DNA of 46,000 nucleotides from Streptomyces triticirhizae (GTDB taxonomy: Bacteria; Actinomycetota; Actinomycetes; Streptomycetales; Streptomycetaceae): positions 1 through 46,000 of the forward strand of contig NZ_RFFJ01000023.1 of the NCBI RefSeq assembly GCF_003696235.1, read 5' to 3'. The notes below the pieces were generated by a model that was not told where the DNA came from, did no database searches, and saw nothing but the letters and a program-made list of their open reading frames with translations. Below, in pieces: positions 18,636-27,393 of this stretch. Every line of letters starts with the position of its first letter. The first letter of the stretch is position 1. Made by a program: the position numbers and the translations under genes.

Positions 18636-19547
18636 GCCCTTGACCGCGCCGCTGGCCAGCCCCGCGACGTAGAAGCGCTGGAGCGCGACATAGAGCACCA
18701 CGCACGGCACCATCGCGATCACCGCGCCGGCCGCCAGCAGGCCGAAGTCGACCTGGCCGTAGGTGCCCTGCTGGAGGTTGGCCAGCGTCACCGGCAGGGT
18801 GTAGAGGTCCTGGTCGGTGAGGAACGTCAACGCGCCGAGGAACTCCGTCCAGGAGACCAGGAACGCGTAGAGCGCCACGGTGGCCGCGCCCGGGGTGACC
18901 AGCGGGCGGAGCACGGAGAGCAGCATCCGCAGGGTGCCGGCGCCGTCCATGTATCCGGAGTCCTCCAACTCCTGGGGCACGGAGGCGAACGCGTTGCGCA
19001 TCACGAAGACGCCGAACGGCAGGTTGACCGTGGAGTAGAAGAGCACCAGGCCGAACAGCGAGTCGGTCAGGCCCATGGTGTTCATCTGGAGGTAGAGCGG
19101 CGTGAGGATGGCCTGGAACGGGACCATCATGGTGAGCACCAGCACGCTGAACAGCCCGCCCCTGCCCCGGAAGGCGAAGCGCGCGAAGCCGTAGCCGGCG
19201 AGGGTGGCCAGCAGCGCGGTGAGCGCGGCGGTGGCCAGCGAGACCAGCAGGCTGTTGAGGATGGGGCGGGCCAGCTGGCCCTGGTCGAGCAGGGCGGAGA
19301 AGTTCTCCGTCGACCAGTCGAAGAACGTGTCCAGGGTGGGGCGTTCGACGATCACCGCGTTGGACTGGAGCGAGCGGGCCAGCGCGAAGGCCAGCGGCAC
19401 CAGGAAGACGAGCGCGGCACCGCCCCCGCCCAGCAGGTAGAGGGTCCGCTTCAGCCGGGGCTCGCTGTCCCGACTGACGGCGCGCGGGGAACGTCCGCGC
19501 GCGGAACCCGCCCGCGCGGCGGGGCGGTTGGCGACGTTGGTGGTCAT
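18633..19547 (-). CDS. sugar ABC transporter permease, MalG type
   Basis: 304 aa with six expected helices after an Ala/Arg-rich N-terminus. The EAA loop reads QELEDSGYMDGAG and then LLSVLRPLV. The ending RFYVAGLASGAVKG is the normal MalG-type tail. The ATG at 19547 lies five bases after the stop of the partner permease. It is the last gene of the importer operon led by the lipoprotein at 21780, probably for L-arabinofuranosyl sugars given the neighbouring GH127 gene. Confidence 0.93.
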   Translation of the reverse strand: MTTNVANRPAARAGSARGRSPRAVSRDSEPRLKRTLYLLGGGGAALVFLVPLAFALARSLQSNAVIVERPTLDTFFDWSTENFSALLDQGQLARPILNSLLVSLATAALTALLATLAGYGFARFAFRGRGGLFSVLVLTMMVPFQAILTPLYLQMNTMGLTDSLFGLVLFYSTVNLPFGVFVMRNAFASVPQELEDSGYMDGAGTLRMLLSVLRPLVTPGAATVALYAFLVSWTEFLGALTFLTDQDLYTLPVTLANLQQGTYGQVDFGLLAAGAVIAMVPCVVLYVALQRFYVAGLASGAVKG

Positions 19548-19552
19548 GCGGA

Positions 19553-20467
19553 TCAGTCCCTCTCGCGGAACAGCCAGAACTGCACGGCGGTGATGACGGC
19601 GATGATCGCCACGAGGATCAGCGACATCGCGGCGGAGGCGCCCAGTTGGAGGTCGATGAAGGCGCGCCGGTAGATGGACATCACCACGGTGGTGGTGTCG
19701 GAGCCGGGGCCGCCCTGGGTGAGGATGTAGAACTGGCTGAACGCCAGGAACGAGCCGATCACCGAGATCACCGTGGCCAGCACCAGGGAGCGGCGCACCA
19801 TGGGGAGGGTGATGTGGCGCTCGGTGCGCCACCAGCCGGCGCCGTCCAGTTCGGCCGACTCGTAGACCTCCCTGGGGATGGCCTGCATGGCCGACATCAG
19901 CAGCACCATGGTGAGCCCCGAGGTGCCCCAGACGACCAGGACCACGATCAGCCCGGTGGCCAGCGGCCCGTCGACCAGCCAGGCGGTGCTGCCGTCGGTG
20001 ATGCCCAGCGCCCGCAGCACCAGGTTGACGCCGCCGCTGTTGGGCTGGGCCTCAAGCAGCATCACGAAGCTGATGGTGGTGAGGCCGATGATGTACGGCA
20101 GGAAGAAGATGGTGCGCAGCAGCGTCGAACCGCGCCGGTTGGAGCGCACCAGCACCGCCAGCGTGTAGCCCAGCAGCAGGATCGGGACGGTGACGATCGC
20201 GGTGTAGAGCAGGGTGTAGAGGATGGACCGGCCGAACACCGGGTCGGACCAGGCCAGTTCGTAGTTGCGCAGCCCGATGAACTCGTAGTCGCCGATGAGC
20301 GGGAAGTCCGTCATCGACATGTAGACGGCGACCACGAGCGGGGTGAAGACGAAGACCACCACGAAGAGCACGGCCGGCAGCACCAGCGCGAGTCCCGTTC
20401 TGGCCGGGTGGGTGAGCGATCCGGAGCGGCGCTCCGGCGGTCGGGTCCTGTCGGTGGTGGTACTCAC
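19553..20467 (-). CDS. sugar ABC transporter permease, MalF type
   Basis: 304 aa, six expected helices beginning with TGLALVLPAVLFVVVFVFTP. The EAA loop is REVYESAELDGAG followed by HITLPMVRRS. The GTG start overlaps the lipoprotein stop (GTGA), so translation is coupled. With the 18633 product it forms the membrane channel. No ATPase gene is in this operon either. Confidence 0.93.
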   Translation of the reverse strand: MSTTTDRTRPPERRSGSLTHPARTGLALVLPAVLFVVVFVFTPLVVAVYMSMTDFPLIGDYEFIGLRNYELAWSDPVFGRSILYTLLYTAIVTVPILLLGYTLAVLVRSNRRGSTLLRTIFFLPYIIGLTTISFVMLLEAQPNSGGVNLVLRALGITDGSTAWLVDGPLATGLIVVLVVWGTSGLTMVLLMSAMQAIPREVYESAELDGAGWWRTERHITLPMVRRSLVLATVISVIGSFLAFSQFYILTQGGPGSDTTTVVMSIYRRAFIDLQLGASAAMSLILVAIIAVITAVQFWLFRERD

Positions 20468-21780
20468 GCGTCCCCCTGTCGCAGGATCTCGTCAAAGCGG
20501 GGTTGGGCGGCCGCCAGGGCCCGGTCCACGTTCCCTCCGAAGACGGCCTCGCGGATCATGGCCAGCCAGGGGCCGTCGTTCTGGTTGTAGATGCGGGCGT
20601 AGGCAAGGGAGAGCGGGGCGTAGCCGGCGTCCAGTTCCAGCAGCGGGGGCGCCGCCAGCGGGTAGCTCGCGCGGAACTCGTCGGTGGCGGCGTCGGAGCG
20701 GACCGGGATGTAGCCGGTCTCGGGGAGGGCGGTCTGCTGCTCCAGTTCCAGGCAGAACCGCACGAACTCCCAGGCGGCGGCCGGGTTGTCGGAGCCGTTG
20801 GGCAGGCAGAAGTTGTTGCCGCCGTCGAAGAACGAGCGCCCGCCGTCGGGCCCGGCCAGCAGCCGCACCCCGCACTGGTCGAGGAGTTCCTCCGAGGCGT
20901 CGGGGGTGACGATGCCGAAGCCGCAGGGCATCATCCCGATCCGGCCGGCCTGGAACTGGGAGGCCCAGCGGGAGCCGTCGTCGGAGTCGATGGCCGGCGG
21001 GGTGAGGCCCTCGTCCCACAGGGCGCGGAGGAACTCCAGGGTGGCGCGCAGCGGTTCGTTGTCCACGATGTTGCCGCGCTGGTCGCCGATCTCGCCGCTG
21101 ATCAGGTCGGTGCCGGCGGCCCAGACGTGCGGCTGGACGGTGAAGGCCAGCGCGCCGGCGGAGTTGCCGGGGAAGAACCAGCCGTGGATGTCGTCGCCGA
21201 GCGAGGAGACCGCGCGGGCCGCCTCAAGATAGCCCTCGAAGGAGCCGGTGACCTGGTCGATGTCCACGCCGGCGCGCTCGAAGAGGCCAACGTTGCACCA
21301 CAGCGTCGAGTTGTCGCCGAGCGAGGGGGCGCCGAAGTAGCGGCCGTCCCGCTCGACGAGGGCGAGGTGGCCCGGGCTGAGCCGGTCGCGGTACGGCAAC
21401 TCCTCGATCAGCGGGGTGAGGTCGGCGAAGACGCCACGGTGCACGAAGAGCGCGGAGTTGATGTCGTCGATGTCCACCAGGTCGGGCACCCGGCCGCCCC
21501 GGATCGCGGTGGCCAGCTTGGTGACAAACTGTCCGTCCGGAACGGGGGTGAGGTCGACGCGGATGCGGTCCTGGGCGGCGTGGAAGCGGTCGACGATCCG
21601 CTGGGCGGTGGGCAACAGGCCGCCGCGCGACCAGAGTTTGACCGTGCCGGACGGCTCGGCCTCGGTGAACTCCGGTCCTGTGACGTCGATCGGCGGTGGC
21701 GAGGTGGCGCACGCGCTGAGCAGCGCGCCGGCGGCTCCGGCCCCCATCAGCCTGAGGAACTGTCCCCGGGTGAGCCCCAT
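20464..21780 (-). CDS. sugar ABC transporter substrate-binding lipoprotein
   Basis: 438 aa. The signal TRGQFLRLMGAGAAGALLSAC ends in a lipobox (Cys24); it resembles a Tat signal in which the second Arg has become Gly. The mature protein is a family-1 solute-binding protein (GTVKLWSRGGLL, VPDLVDIDDINSALF, IGMMPCGFGIV). It is the first gene of the importer operon, divergent from the LacI gene, and probably binds the oligosaccharide that the GH127 enzyme degrades. Confidence 0.92.
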   Translation of the reverse strand: MGLTRGQFLRLMGAGAAGALLSACATSPPPIDVTGPEFTEAEPSGTVKLWSRGGLLPTAQRIVDRFHAAQDRIRVDLTPVPDGQFVTKLATAIRGGRVPDLVDIDDINSALFVHRGVFADLTPLIEELPYRDRLSPGHLALVERDGRYFGAPSLGDNSTLWCNVGLFERAGVDIDQVTGSFEGYLEAARAVSSLGDDIHGWFFPGNSAGALAFTVQPHVWAAGTDLISGEIGDQRGNIVDNEPLRATLEFLRALWDEGLTPPAIDSDDGSRWASQFQAGRIGMMPCGFGIVTPDASEELLDQCGVRLLAGPDGGRSFFDGGNNFCLPNGSDNPAAAWEFVRFCLELEQQTALPETGYIPVRSDAATDEFRASYPLAAPPLLELDAGYAPLSLAYARIYNQNDGPWLAMIREAVFGGNVDRALAAAQPRFDEILRQGDA

Positions 21781-21855
21781 CGTTGCCCCACTCTCTTCTC
21801 CCGGCCGTGTCGTCAGCGATGTCGCCCTGGGCGGCCGAAACCCGCGTCGGTCGGA

Positions 21856-21883
21856 GACTTCGGAAATTCAGGAAACCGATGTC
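21856..21883. promoter_or_regulatory. inverted repeat in importer/LacI divergent region
   Basis: GACTTCGG and CCGATGTC match at seven of eight positions as an inverted repeat with a 12-base spacer. It lies 76-103 bp upstream of the lipoprotein start and about 150 bp upstream of the LacI start. It is a candidate operator for the adjacent LacI protein, although it lacks the central CG of classical sites. Confidence 0.4.
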
Positions 21884-21941
21884 CGGGACCCTAGGAGCCA
21901 TCCGCGAACCCCGTCAACCCTCTGTTACGCCCGGATATTAA

Positions 21942-21966
21942 GGATGTGAACCATCCCGAGACATCC
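21942..21966. promoter_or_regulatory. second inverted repeat in importer/LacI divergent region
   Basis: GGATGT (21942-21947) and ACATCC (21961-21966) are exact complements with a 13-base spacer. A shorter dyad, GGATG/CATCC, overlaps the left arm. It is nearer the LacI gene and a candidate autoregulatory site; support is only symmetry and position. Confidence 0.35.
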
Positions 21967-22029
21967 CTGGACAGCGACCATCACCGCACTGCTACTGTTC
22001 GAAGGAACGAGCGGAAACTCGGAGGAATC

Positions 22030-23088
22030 ATGAAGCGCGATGCCAGGCCCGAGGCCGGGCGCGACGCCAGGATCGTGCGCATCACCGATGTGGCACGCGC
22101 CGCCGGCGTCTCACCGAGCACGGTGTCCAAGGCACTCAACGGCTCAGGCTCGCTGCGGGAGTCCACCCGCGAGCGGGTGCGCGACGCCGCCGAACGGCTC
22201 GGCTTCGTCTCGGACGCCGGCGCGCGCGCCCTGTCCATGCGCCGCACGTTCATCGTCGGCCTGCTCTCCACGGACAACGTGGGCCGGTTCAGCCTTCCCG
22301 TGATGCTCGGCGCCGAGAACGCGCTCACCGTCGGTCAGATCTCCACCCTGGTGGCCACCGCCCGGAAGGGCTCGGTCCAGGAACAGCACCATCTGCGCAC
22401 CCTGGTCGCCCGCCGCGTGGACGGCATCATCGTCACCGGCAAGGCGACCGACCACCGGGAGCCCATCTCCGTTCCGGTGCCCGTGGTCTACGCGCTGGCA
22501 CCGTCAACCGACCCGGACGACATGTCCGTCGTTCCGGACGACGCGGCCGGGATGCGGCTGGTGGTCGACCATCTGCGCACCCTGGGCCACCGCCGGGTCG
22601 CCCATGTCGGCGGCCGTCCCGAACACCGCACCTCCCAGGTGCGGTTGGCCTCGCTGCGCGCGGCGCTGGACGAGGCCGGGATGGAGCTGGTCGGCGAGCC
22701 GCTCCTCGGCGAGTGGAGCGAGCCGTGGGGGCGGCAGGCCGTCGACGTGCTGCTGCGCGGAGGCGGCGCCGAACGGCCGCCGATGACCGCCGTGGTCTGC
22801 GCCTCCGACCAGCTGGCCCGCGCGGTGGGCGACCGGCTGCGGGAGCGCGGCGTCCGCGTTCCGCACGAGGTCGCCGTCACCGGCTATGACAACTGGCAGG
22901 TCATGTGGGAGGCCAGCCGGCCGCCGCTGACCACCGTGGACATGGAGCTGGAGACGCTGGGCCGCCGCGCGGCGGAACGGCTGCTCGCCGCGATCACCGC
23001 CGATCCGGAGAACCACTCCACCGACCGAGGCATCGAACTCGTCCCACCCCGGCTGGTGGTGCGCGGCTCGTCCATGGCGGACGACTAG
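22030..23088 (+). CDS. LacI-family transcriptional regulator
   Basis: 352 aa. The helix-turn-helix and hinge are at about 17-65 (RITDVARAAGVSPSTVSKAL, then AAERLGF). The sugar-binding core follows, including the YDNWQVMWEASRPPLTTVD segment typical of the C-terminal lobe. The ATG at 22030 has GGAGG nearby. It is flanked by the importer operon (divergent) and the GH127 gene (same strand, 44 bp on), so it most likely represses both and is released by a sugar from the pathway. Confidence 0.94.
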   Translation: MKRDARPEAGRDARIVRITDVARAAGVSPSTVSKALNGSGSLRESTRERVRDAAERLGFVSDAGARALSMRRTFIVGLLSTDNVGRFSLPVMLGAENALTVGQISTLVATARKGSVQEQHHLRTLVARRVDGIIVTGKATDHREPISVPVPVVYALAPSTDPDDMSVVPDDAAGMRLVVDHLRTLGHRRVAHVGGRPEHRTSQVRLASLRAALDEAGMELVGEPLLGEWSEPWGRQAVDVLLRGGGAERPPMTAVVCASDQLARAVGDRLRERGVRVPHEVAVTGYDNWQVMWEASRPPLTTVDMELETLGRRAAERLLAAITADPENHSTDRGIELVPPRLVVRGSSMADD

Positions 23089-23132
23089 CCGCGCACCCCG
23101 GCCCCCCTCAACGCGAAGGACTCGATCAGCAC

Positions 23133-25049
23133 ATGGGTATCCGTCACACCCCGCTCGCCCTGGGCGAGATCCGGCCCGCCGGCTGGCTGCGCCGCCAACT
23201 CCGGCTCCAGGCGGAGGGCCTCACCGGCCGGGTGGAGGAGATCTGGCCCGACCTCGGCCCCGAATCCGGCTGGCTGGGCGGCCCGGGCGAGGACTGGGAA
23301 CGCGGCCCCTACTACCTCGACGGCCTGGTGCCGCTGGCCCATGTGCTGGACGACGAGGCGCTGCGCGAGAAGGCGTCGAAGTGGATCGAGTGGATACTGG
23401 CCAGCCAGCGCGACGACGGCGGGTTCGGGCCCGAGTCCAACGACGACTGGTGGCCCCGGATGGTCGCCCTCAAGGTGCTGGTCCAGCACGCCGACGCCAC
23501 CGGCGACGAGCGCGTTCCCGGCTTCCTCGCGCGGTACTTCGCCTACCAGTTGGAGCACCTGCCGGGCCGCCCGCTCGCCGAGTGGGGCGCCGTCCGCGCC
23601 ACCGAGAACGTGCTGGCCGCGCTCTGGCTGCACCGGCGCGACGGCGACCCGCGCTGGCTGGAGCTGAGCGAACTGCTGCTGGAGCAGAACGCCGACTGGG
23701 TCGGCTACCTGACGGGCGAGGACCTGATCACCGGGCCCGCCACCGTCTTCGCGCACCTCACCCACGGGCCCAACGTGGCCATGGGCCTGAAGGTGCCCGC
23801 CGTCCGCGCCCTCCTCGACGCCGCCGGCCGCTCCGGCACCGGAACCGGAGAACCCGACCGCTCCGGCGCCGCAGCCGGAGAACCCGACCGTTACGCCGAA
23901 CTCACCGCCAGCCTCGCCGCGTTGGACCGCTGGCACGGCCAGGTGCACGGGATGTTCTCCGGCGACGAGTGGCTCGCCGGCCGGGAGGCGCACCACGGCA
24001 TCGAGACCTGCCAGGTGATGGAGTACCTGTTCACCCTGGAGCAGTCCGCGCTCGCCTTCGGCGAGGGAACGCTCGGCGACCTCGCGGAGCTGGTCGCGTT
24101 CAACCACCTCCCGGCCGCCTTCGATCCGGAGATGCGCTCCCACCAGTACCACCAGCAGGCCAACCAGATCGCCGCCAACATCGCCGAGCGACGCTGGACC
24201 CTCAGCTCCGACGACGCCAACATCTTCGGTCTGGAGCCGCACTTCGGCTGCTGCCTCGCCAACATGCACCAGGGCTGGCCCAAGTTCGTCGCCTCCCTGT
24301 GGATGCGGTCGACCGAGGACAACGGGCTGACCGCGTTCGCCTACGCGCCCAGCACGCTGCGCACCACGGTGGACGGCACCGAGGTCACCGTCGAGCAGAC
24401 CACCGACTACCCGTTCGACGAGACCGTCCGACTCGACCTGACCGTCTCGGCGCCGGTCCGCTTCCCGCTGCGGCTGCGCGTGCCCGGCTGGTGCCGCGAC
24501 GACGCGACCCTCACCGTCGACGGCGAAACGGTCACCCTCTCCGCCGGCGCCGACGGCTACGCCGTTCTCGACCGCACCTGGTCGGGCGGCGAACGGATCG
24601 AACTCACCCTCCCCATGCGGCTGCGCAAGGAACGCCGCGAGCGCGGCGCGCTCGGTCTCCGCCTCGGCCCCCTGGTGCTGGTCGCGGCGCTGCCGGAGTC
24701 CTGGCGCCCGCTGCCGAACGCACGCGGCCTGGGCGAGTGGGAGGTGCTGCCGCTCTCCTCCTGGAACTACGGCCTCTACCTCGGCGACGGGCTGGAGAAC
24801 TGGCCGATCGAACGCGCCCCCGTCCCCGAACTGCCCTTCGGCAACAGGGATGTCGCGGTCACCGTGCGCGGCCGGGGCGCGCGGGTCTACTCCTGGCGCG
24901 TCGAGGAGAACTCGGCCGCCGTCCCGCCGGACAGCCCCGTTCTCGTCGGCTCCCCCGTCGGCGAGCTGCGCCTGGTCCCCTACGGCTGCGCCCGCATCCG
25001 CCTGGCCGAACTCCCCACCGTTTTGCCGGCCAACCTCGACGCGCCCTGA
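23133..25049 (+). CDS. GH127-type beta-L-arabinofuranosidase (DUF1680)
   Basis: 638 aa without a signal peptide, so cytoplasmic. It has an alpha/alpha-barrel followed by beta domains. The zinc-thiolate site known from GH127 enzymes is visible: E291-T-C293 and C373-C374 (spacing close to the E338/C340/C417/C418 set of the Bifidobacterium enzyme), with E279 in SGDEW a candidate acid/base. It would remove terminal beta-L-arabinofuranose from imported sugars. A 10-residue duplication interrupts the barrel at about 234-253. It may belong to a divergent GH127/GH146 subgroup, so substrate is uncertain. Confidence 0.85.
   Translation: MGIRHTPLALGEIRPAGWLRRQLRLQAEGLTGRVEEIWPDLGPESGWLGGPGEDWERGPYYLDGLVPLAHVLDDEALREKASKWIEWILASQRDDGGFGPESNDDWWPRMVALKVLVQHADATGDERVPGFLARYFAYQLEHLPGRPLAEWGAVRATENVLAALWLHRRDGDPRWLELSELLLEQNADWVGYLTGEDLITGPATVFAHLTHGPNVAMGLKVPAVRALLDAAGRSGTGTGEPDRSGAAAGEPDRYAELTASLAALDRWHGQVHGMFSGDEWLAGREAHHGIETCQVMEYLFTLEQSALAFGEGTLGDLAELVAFNHLPAAFDPEMRSHQYHQQANQIAANIAERRWTLSSDDANIFGLEPHFGCCLANMHQGWPKFVASLWMRSTEDNGLTAFAYAPSTLRTTVDGTEVTVEQTTDYPFDETVRLDLTVSAPVRFPLRLRVPGWCRDDATLTVDGETVTLSAGADGYAVLDRTWSGGERIELTLPMRLRKERRERGALGLRLGPLVLVAALPESWRPLPNARGLGEWEVLPLSSWNYGLYLGDGLENWPIERAPVPELPFGNRDVAVTVRGRGARVYSWRVEENSAAVPPDSPVLVGSPVGELRLVPYGCARIRLAELPTVLPANLDAP
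23831..23890. repeat. 30-bp tandem duplication inside the GH127 gene
   Basis: Two adjacent 30-bp units (23831-23860 and 23861-23890) encode SGTGTGEPDR and SGAAAGEPDR. The unit keeps frame. It sits between two helices of the catalytic barrel, where it would form a surface loop. Confidence 0.9.
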
Positions 25050-25226
25050 CCCCTGGCGCCGGCACCCCGACCGGCGACCATCCCCGGATGACCACCGGCA
25101 CCCCCGTCGGAAGCCTGTGCACCGTGACCGAACCGGAGACGAGCGAGAACGCGCGAGCCGTCGCGGTCGGTCCCGGTCACGAACGAGCACGCCAAGAAGA
25201 AGCAAGACAAGAAGGAGCACCGGAAG

Positions 25227-25259
25227 CTCCCGGTGACCGACGACGGCGGTCACCGGGAG
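25227..25259. terminator. hairpin overlapping the stop of the immunity-like gene
   Basis: CTCCCGGTGACC (25227-25238) and GGTCACCGGGAG (25248-25259) are exact complements around a nine-base loop. The TGA stop of the minus-strand ORF is inside the stem. It may serve both that gene and, on the other strand, the GH127 message. Confidence 0.7.
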
Positions 25260-25747
25260 TCTCTCCCCTGCGGACAGGGCGCCGTCTCCACCACCCGCCC
25301 CACCTGCCACCGCGCCTCCTCCCACCGCGCCGCCCGAACATCCTCGGCCGCACCACCGACACAGCGACCAACGGCCCTCCGCGCCTCCCTGGCGACGGAG
25401 ACACACGAGAGGCGACGACGCATCGTGTGCGACCCGGCAATGCCGGCCTCCGCCAAGAGATCCCAGGAGCTGGCCTCTACGGCCGACCGCACGACGTCTC
25501 GCATGTCATCCGACTCCCGCCCACTGGCGACCACAAGCCGGGCATGTTCCCTCCAGGCGGCGATCAACCGTTCGTGCGCCTTCCCCAACGCCAGCGCCTC
25601 CGTCAACGCCGCCAGCAGTTCCAGGCAGTGCGGGAGGTTGTCACGATCCGTCCGATCGCCGAACCGCTCCACGACATGCTCCGCGAAATCCAGCGCCAGC
25701 AGCCGTTGATGCCTGTCATCGACCTGCGACAACAGGTCGTTGAGCAC
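25250..25747 (-). CDS. possible immunity protein of a decayed polymorphic toxin
   Basis: 165 aa from GTG 25747; the ribosome site is weak. It is soluble and helical, with good protein-like composition (QVDDRHQRLLALDFAEHV, then ERFGDRTDRDNLPHCLELL, AAWREHARLVVASGRE and ARWQVGRVVE). It follows the remains of a toxin gene in the same direction, where immunity genes normally lie. I do not recognise a named immunity family, so the role is inferred from position. It could also be a fragment, since its 5' end abuts the toxin breakpoint. Confidence 0.5.
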   Translation of the reverse strand: MLNDLLSQVDDRHQRLLALDFAEHVVERFGDRTDRDNLPHCLELLAALTEALALGKAHERLIAAWREHARLVVASGRESDDMRDVVRSAVEASSWDLLAEAGIAGSHTMRRRLSCVSVAREARRAVGRCVGGAAEDVRAARWEEARWQVGRVVETAPCPQGRDSR

Positions 25748-25749
25748 TT

Positions 25750-26328
25750 TCAAAACCGGTGCTGCGGATGAGGCCCCGCACCCGGCCGTAGGCCGCCCGC
25801 ATCCCGTCGCCGAGCGCGGACCGACCGCGCCGGGCAAGACCCAACACCCCGCGCCCCATGCCGCGCAGACCCGTCGTGGCCAGACCTCGCAGCCCTCGGG
25901 CGAGGCCGCTCGGCCTCGTCGCCGGCCCGGCCCACCCAGTCCTGCGCGTCGCCCAACGCTGCCTGGGCGCTGACCAGATCCGCCTGCGCGGAGATCGCCC
26001 GGTCCAGCGCCCGGTCCGCCATGCCCTGCGCGGTCTGGAGCTTGGGCCAGTAGGTCTGGAGCGCCCGGGATCACAGAGCGTAGGAGTTCTCCAGCTTGGT
26101 CAGGTTGTCCGGAACACCGTCGAACTCGCGGCGGAACGCGTCCGCCGAAAGACCCGACCAGTCCAGCAGTGCCCGTTCGCTGGCCAGGCCCCTGATCCCG
26201 CCCAGCGCCTTCCCCACGTCGTCGGCGAACTCCTCCAGTTCGTCGGCGAGTTGCCGCATCTCCTCCGGATCACCCGGAGTCGGGTCCCGGTCCATGTCCA
26301 CCGGAGACCAGTCGGCCGGACGTGCCAT
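25750..26328 (-). pseudogene. decayed polymorphic toxin N-terminal region (WXG/RHS type)
   Basis: The first 85 codons (ATG 26328) read MARPADWSPVDMDRDPTPGD, then ELADELEEFADDVGKAL and LDWSGLSADAFRREFDGVP, the N-terminus I know from Streptomyces T7SS/RHS-type toxins. An in-frame TGA at 26071-26073 stops it, yet the same frame continues with ALQTYWPKLQ, MADRALDRAI and GDAQDWVGRAGDEAER. Near 25905 the frame shifts to LARGLRGLATTGLRGM and GDGMRAAYGRVRGLIRSTG, normally far downstream, so an internal deletion removed the middle. The RHS core and toxin domain are missing. Confidence 0.7.
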
Positions 26329-26421
26329 GAGCCACCCCCGCTACGCGTATCCCCTGGAGCCGTTCGGCTGCCCCTGGTAACACCAACTGCCCCACGCGGC
26401 GCCGCCTCATGCGCCCTGGCG

Positions 26422-26449
26422 GGCCGGCCGGGGCGGGGCCCGGCCGGCC
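26422..26449. terminator. hairpin downstream of the NmrA-type gene
   Basis: GGCCGGCCGGG (26422-26432) and CCCGGCCGGCC (26439-26449) pair perfectly around a six-base loop, nine bases past the stop of the minus-strand gene ending at 26459. Confidence 0.65.
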
Positions 26450-26458
26450 GATGCGGCG

Positions 26459-27304
26459 TCAGGCCCAGGCGCCGGCCTTGGCGGCCTCGGTGGCGTAGGA
26501 CTCGAAGGAGATCGGCTCGCGGCCCAGGACCTCCCGAACCCCGGGGGCGGGTTCCGCGAGGTGGCCGGCGCGCATGACCTCGAAGATCGTGCCGAGTTCG
26601 GCGGCCGTCTCCTCCGGCACGCCCTCGGCGCGCAGCTCCGCCTGGTACTCCTCGGGCGTCAGTTCCACGAAACGGATCTCCCGTCCGGCCGCGCCCGCGA
26701 TGACCGCCACCGCCTCGTCGAAGGTCAACGCCCGTGGCCCGGACACGTCATACGCCCGGCCGTGGTGCCCGTCCTCGGTCAGCAGCGCGGCCGCGACGGC
26801 GGCCACGTCCCGGGTGTCGACGAAGGGCTCCGGCACGCCGCCCGTGGGCAGCGCGAGCCGACCGGCCAGCAGGGGCGGGAGCCAGTAGTCCACGTCGAAG
26901 TTCTGGTTGAAGTTGTTGGCCCGGATGATCGACCACTCGACGCCCGACTCCCGCACCGCGCGCTCCCCCGCCGCCACCGTGGGAAACATCGAGGCGCCGA
27001 CCTCGGGCGGGTAGCGGTCCATCCCCCGCCCGGAGAGCGTCACCAGCCGCCGCACCCCCGCGTCCACGGCCAGCCGGACGAAGTCCCGCGTCGCCTCGGA
27101 GCCGCCCGGGATCAGATAGACCGCCGTCGCCCCCTTCACCACCGCCGGCCAGGTGTCCCGGTCGGACCAGTCGAACCGCACCTCGCCCGAGCGGGACGCC
27201 GGCCGCACCGCGTGCCCTGCGGCGCGCAGGTCGCGCACCAGCCACCGCCCGGTCTTGCCCGTGCCGCCCAACACCACGATCTCGTCGTTCTTCTCGTTCG
27301 TCAT
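26459..27304 (-). CDS. NmrA-type NAD(P)-binding oxidoreductase
   Basis: 281 aa. The N-terminal nucleotide-binding loop GGTGKTGRWLV is the atypical-SDR/NmrA form, followed by RPASR for NADP-phosphate contact. Later SIIRANNFNQNF and FVDTRDVAAVAAALLTE match this group. It lacks the classical YxxxK pair, so it may be a redox sensor rather than an enzyme. It is divergent from the AraC gene (27394), which probably controls it. Confidence 0.92.
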   Translation of the reverse strand: MTNEKNDEIVVLGGTGKTGRWLVRDLRAAGHAVRPASRSGEVRFDWSDRDTWPAVVKGATAVYLIPGGSEATRDFVRLAVDAGVRRLVTLSGRGMDRYPPEVGASMFPTVAAGERAVRESGVEWSIIRANNFNQNFDVDYWLPPLLAGRLALPTGGVPEPFVDTRDVAAVAAALLTEDGHHGRAYDVSGPRALTFDEAVAVIAGAAGREIRFVELTPEEYQAELRAEGVPEETAAELGTIFEVMRAGHLAEPAPGVREVLGREPISFESYATEAAKAGAWA

Positions 27305-27393
27305 GGCCCCAAGTCAAGTCGCCCGGTGCGGCTTTGGGCATGGCCGACGGTACGCGGAACATGTCCGCCCGTCCGGCCGTTGACCCCTCCGAG

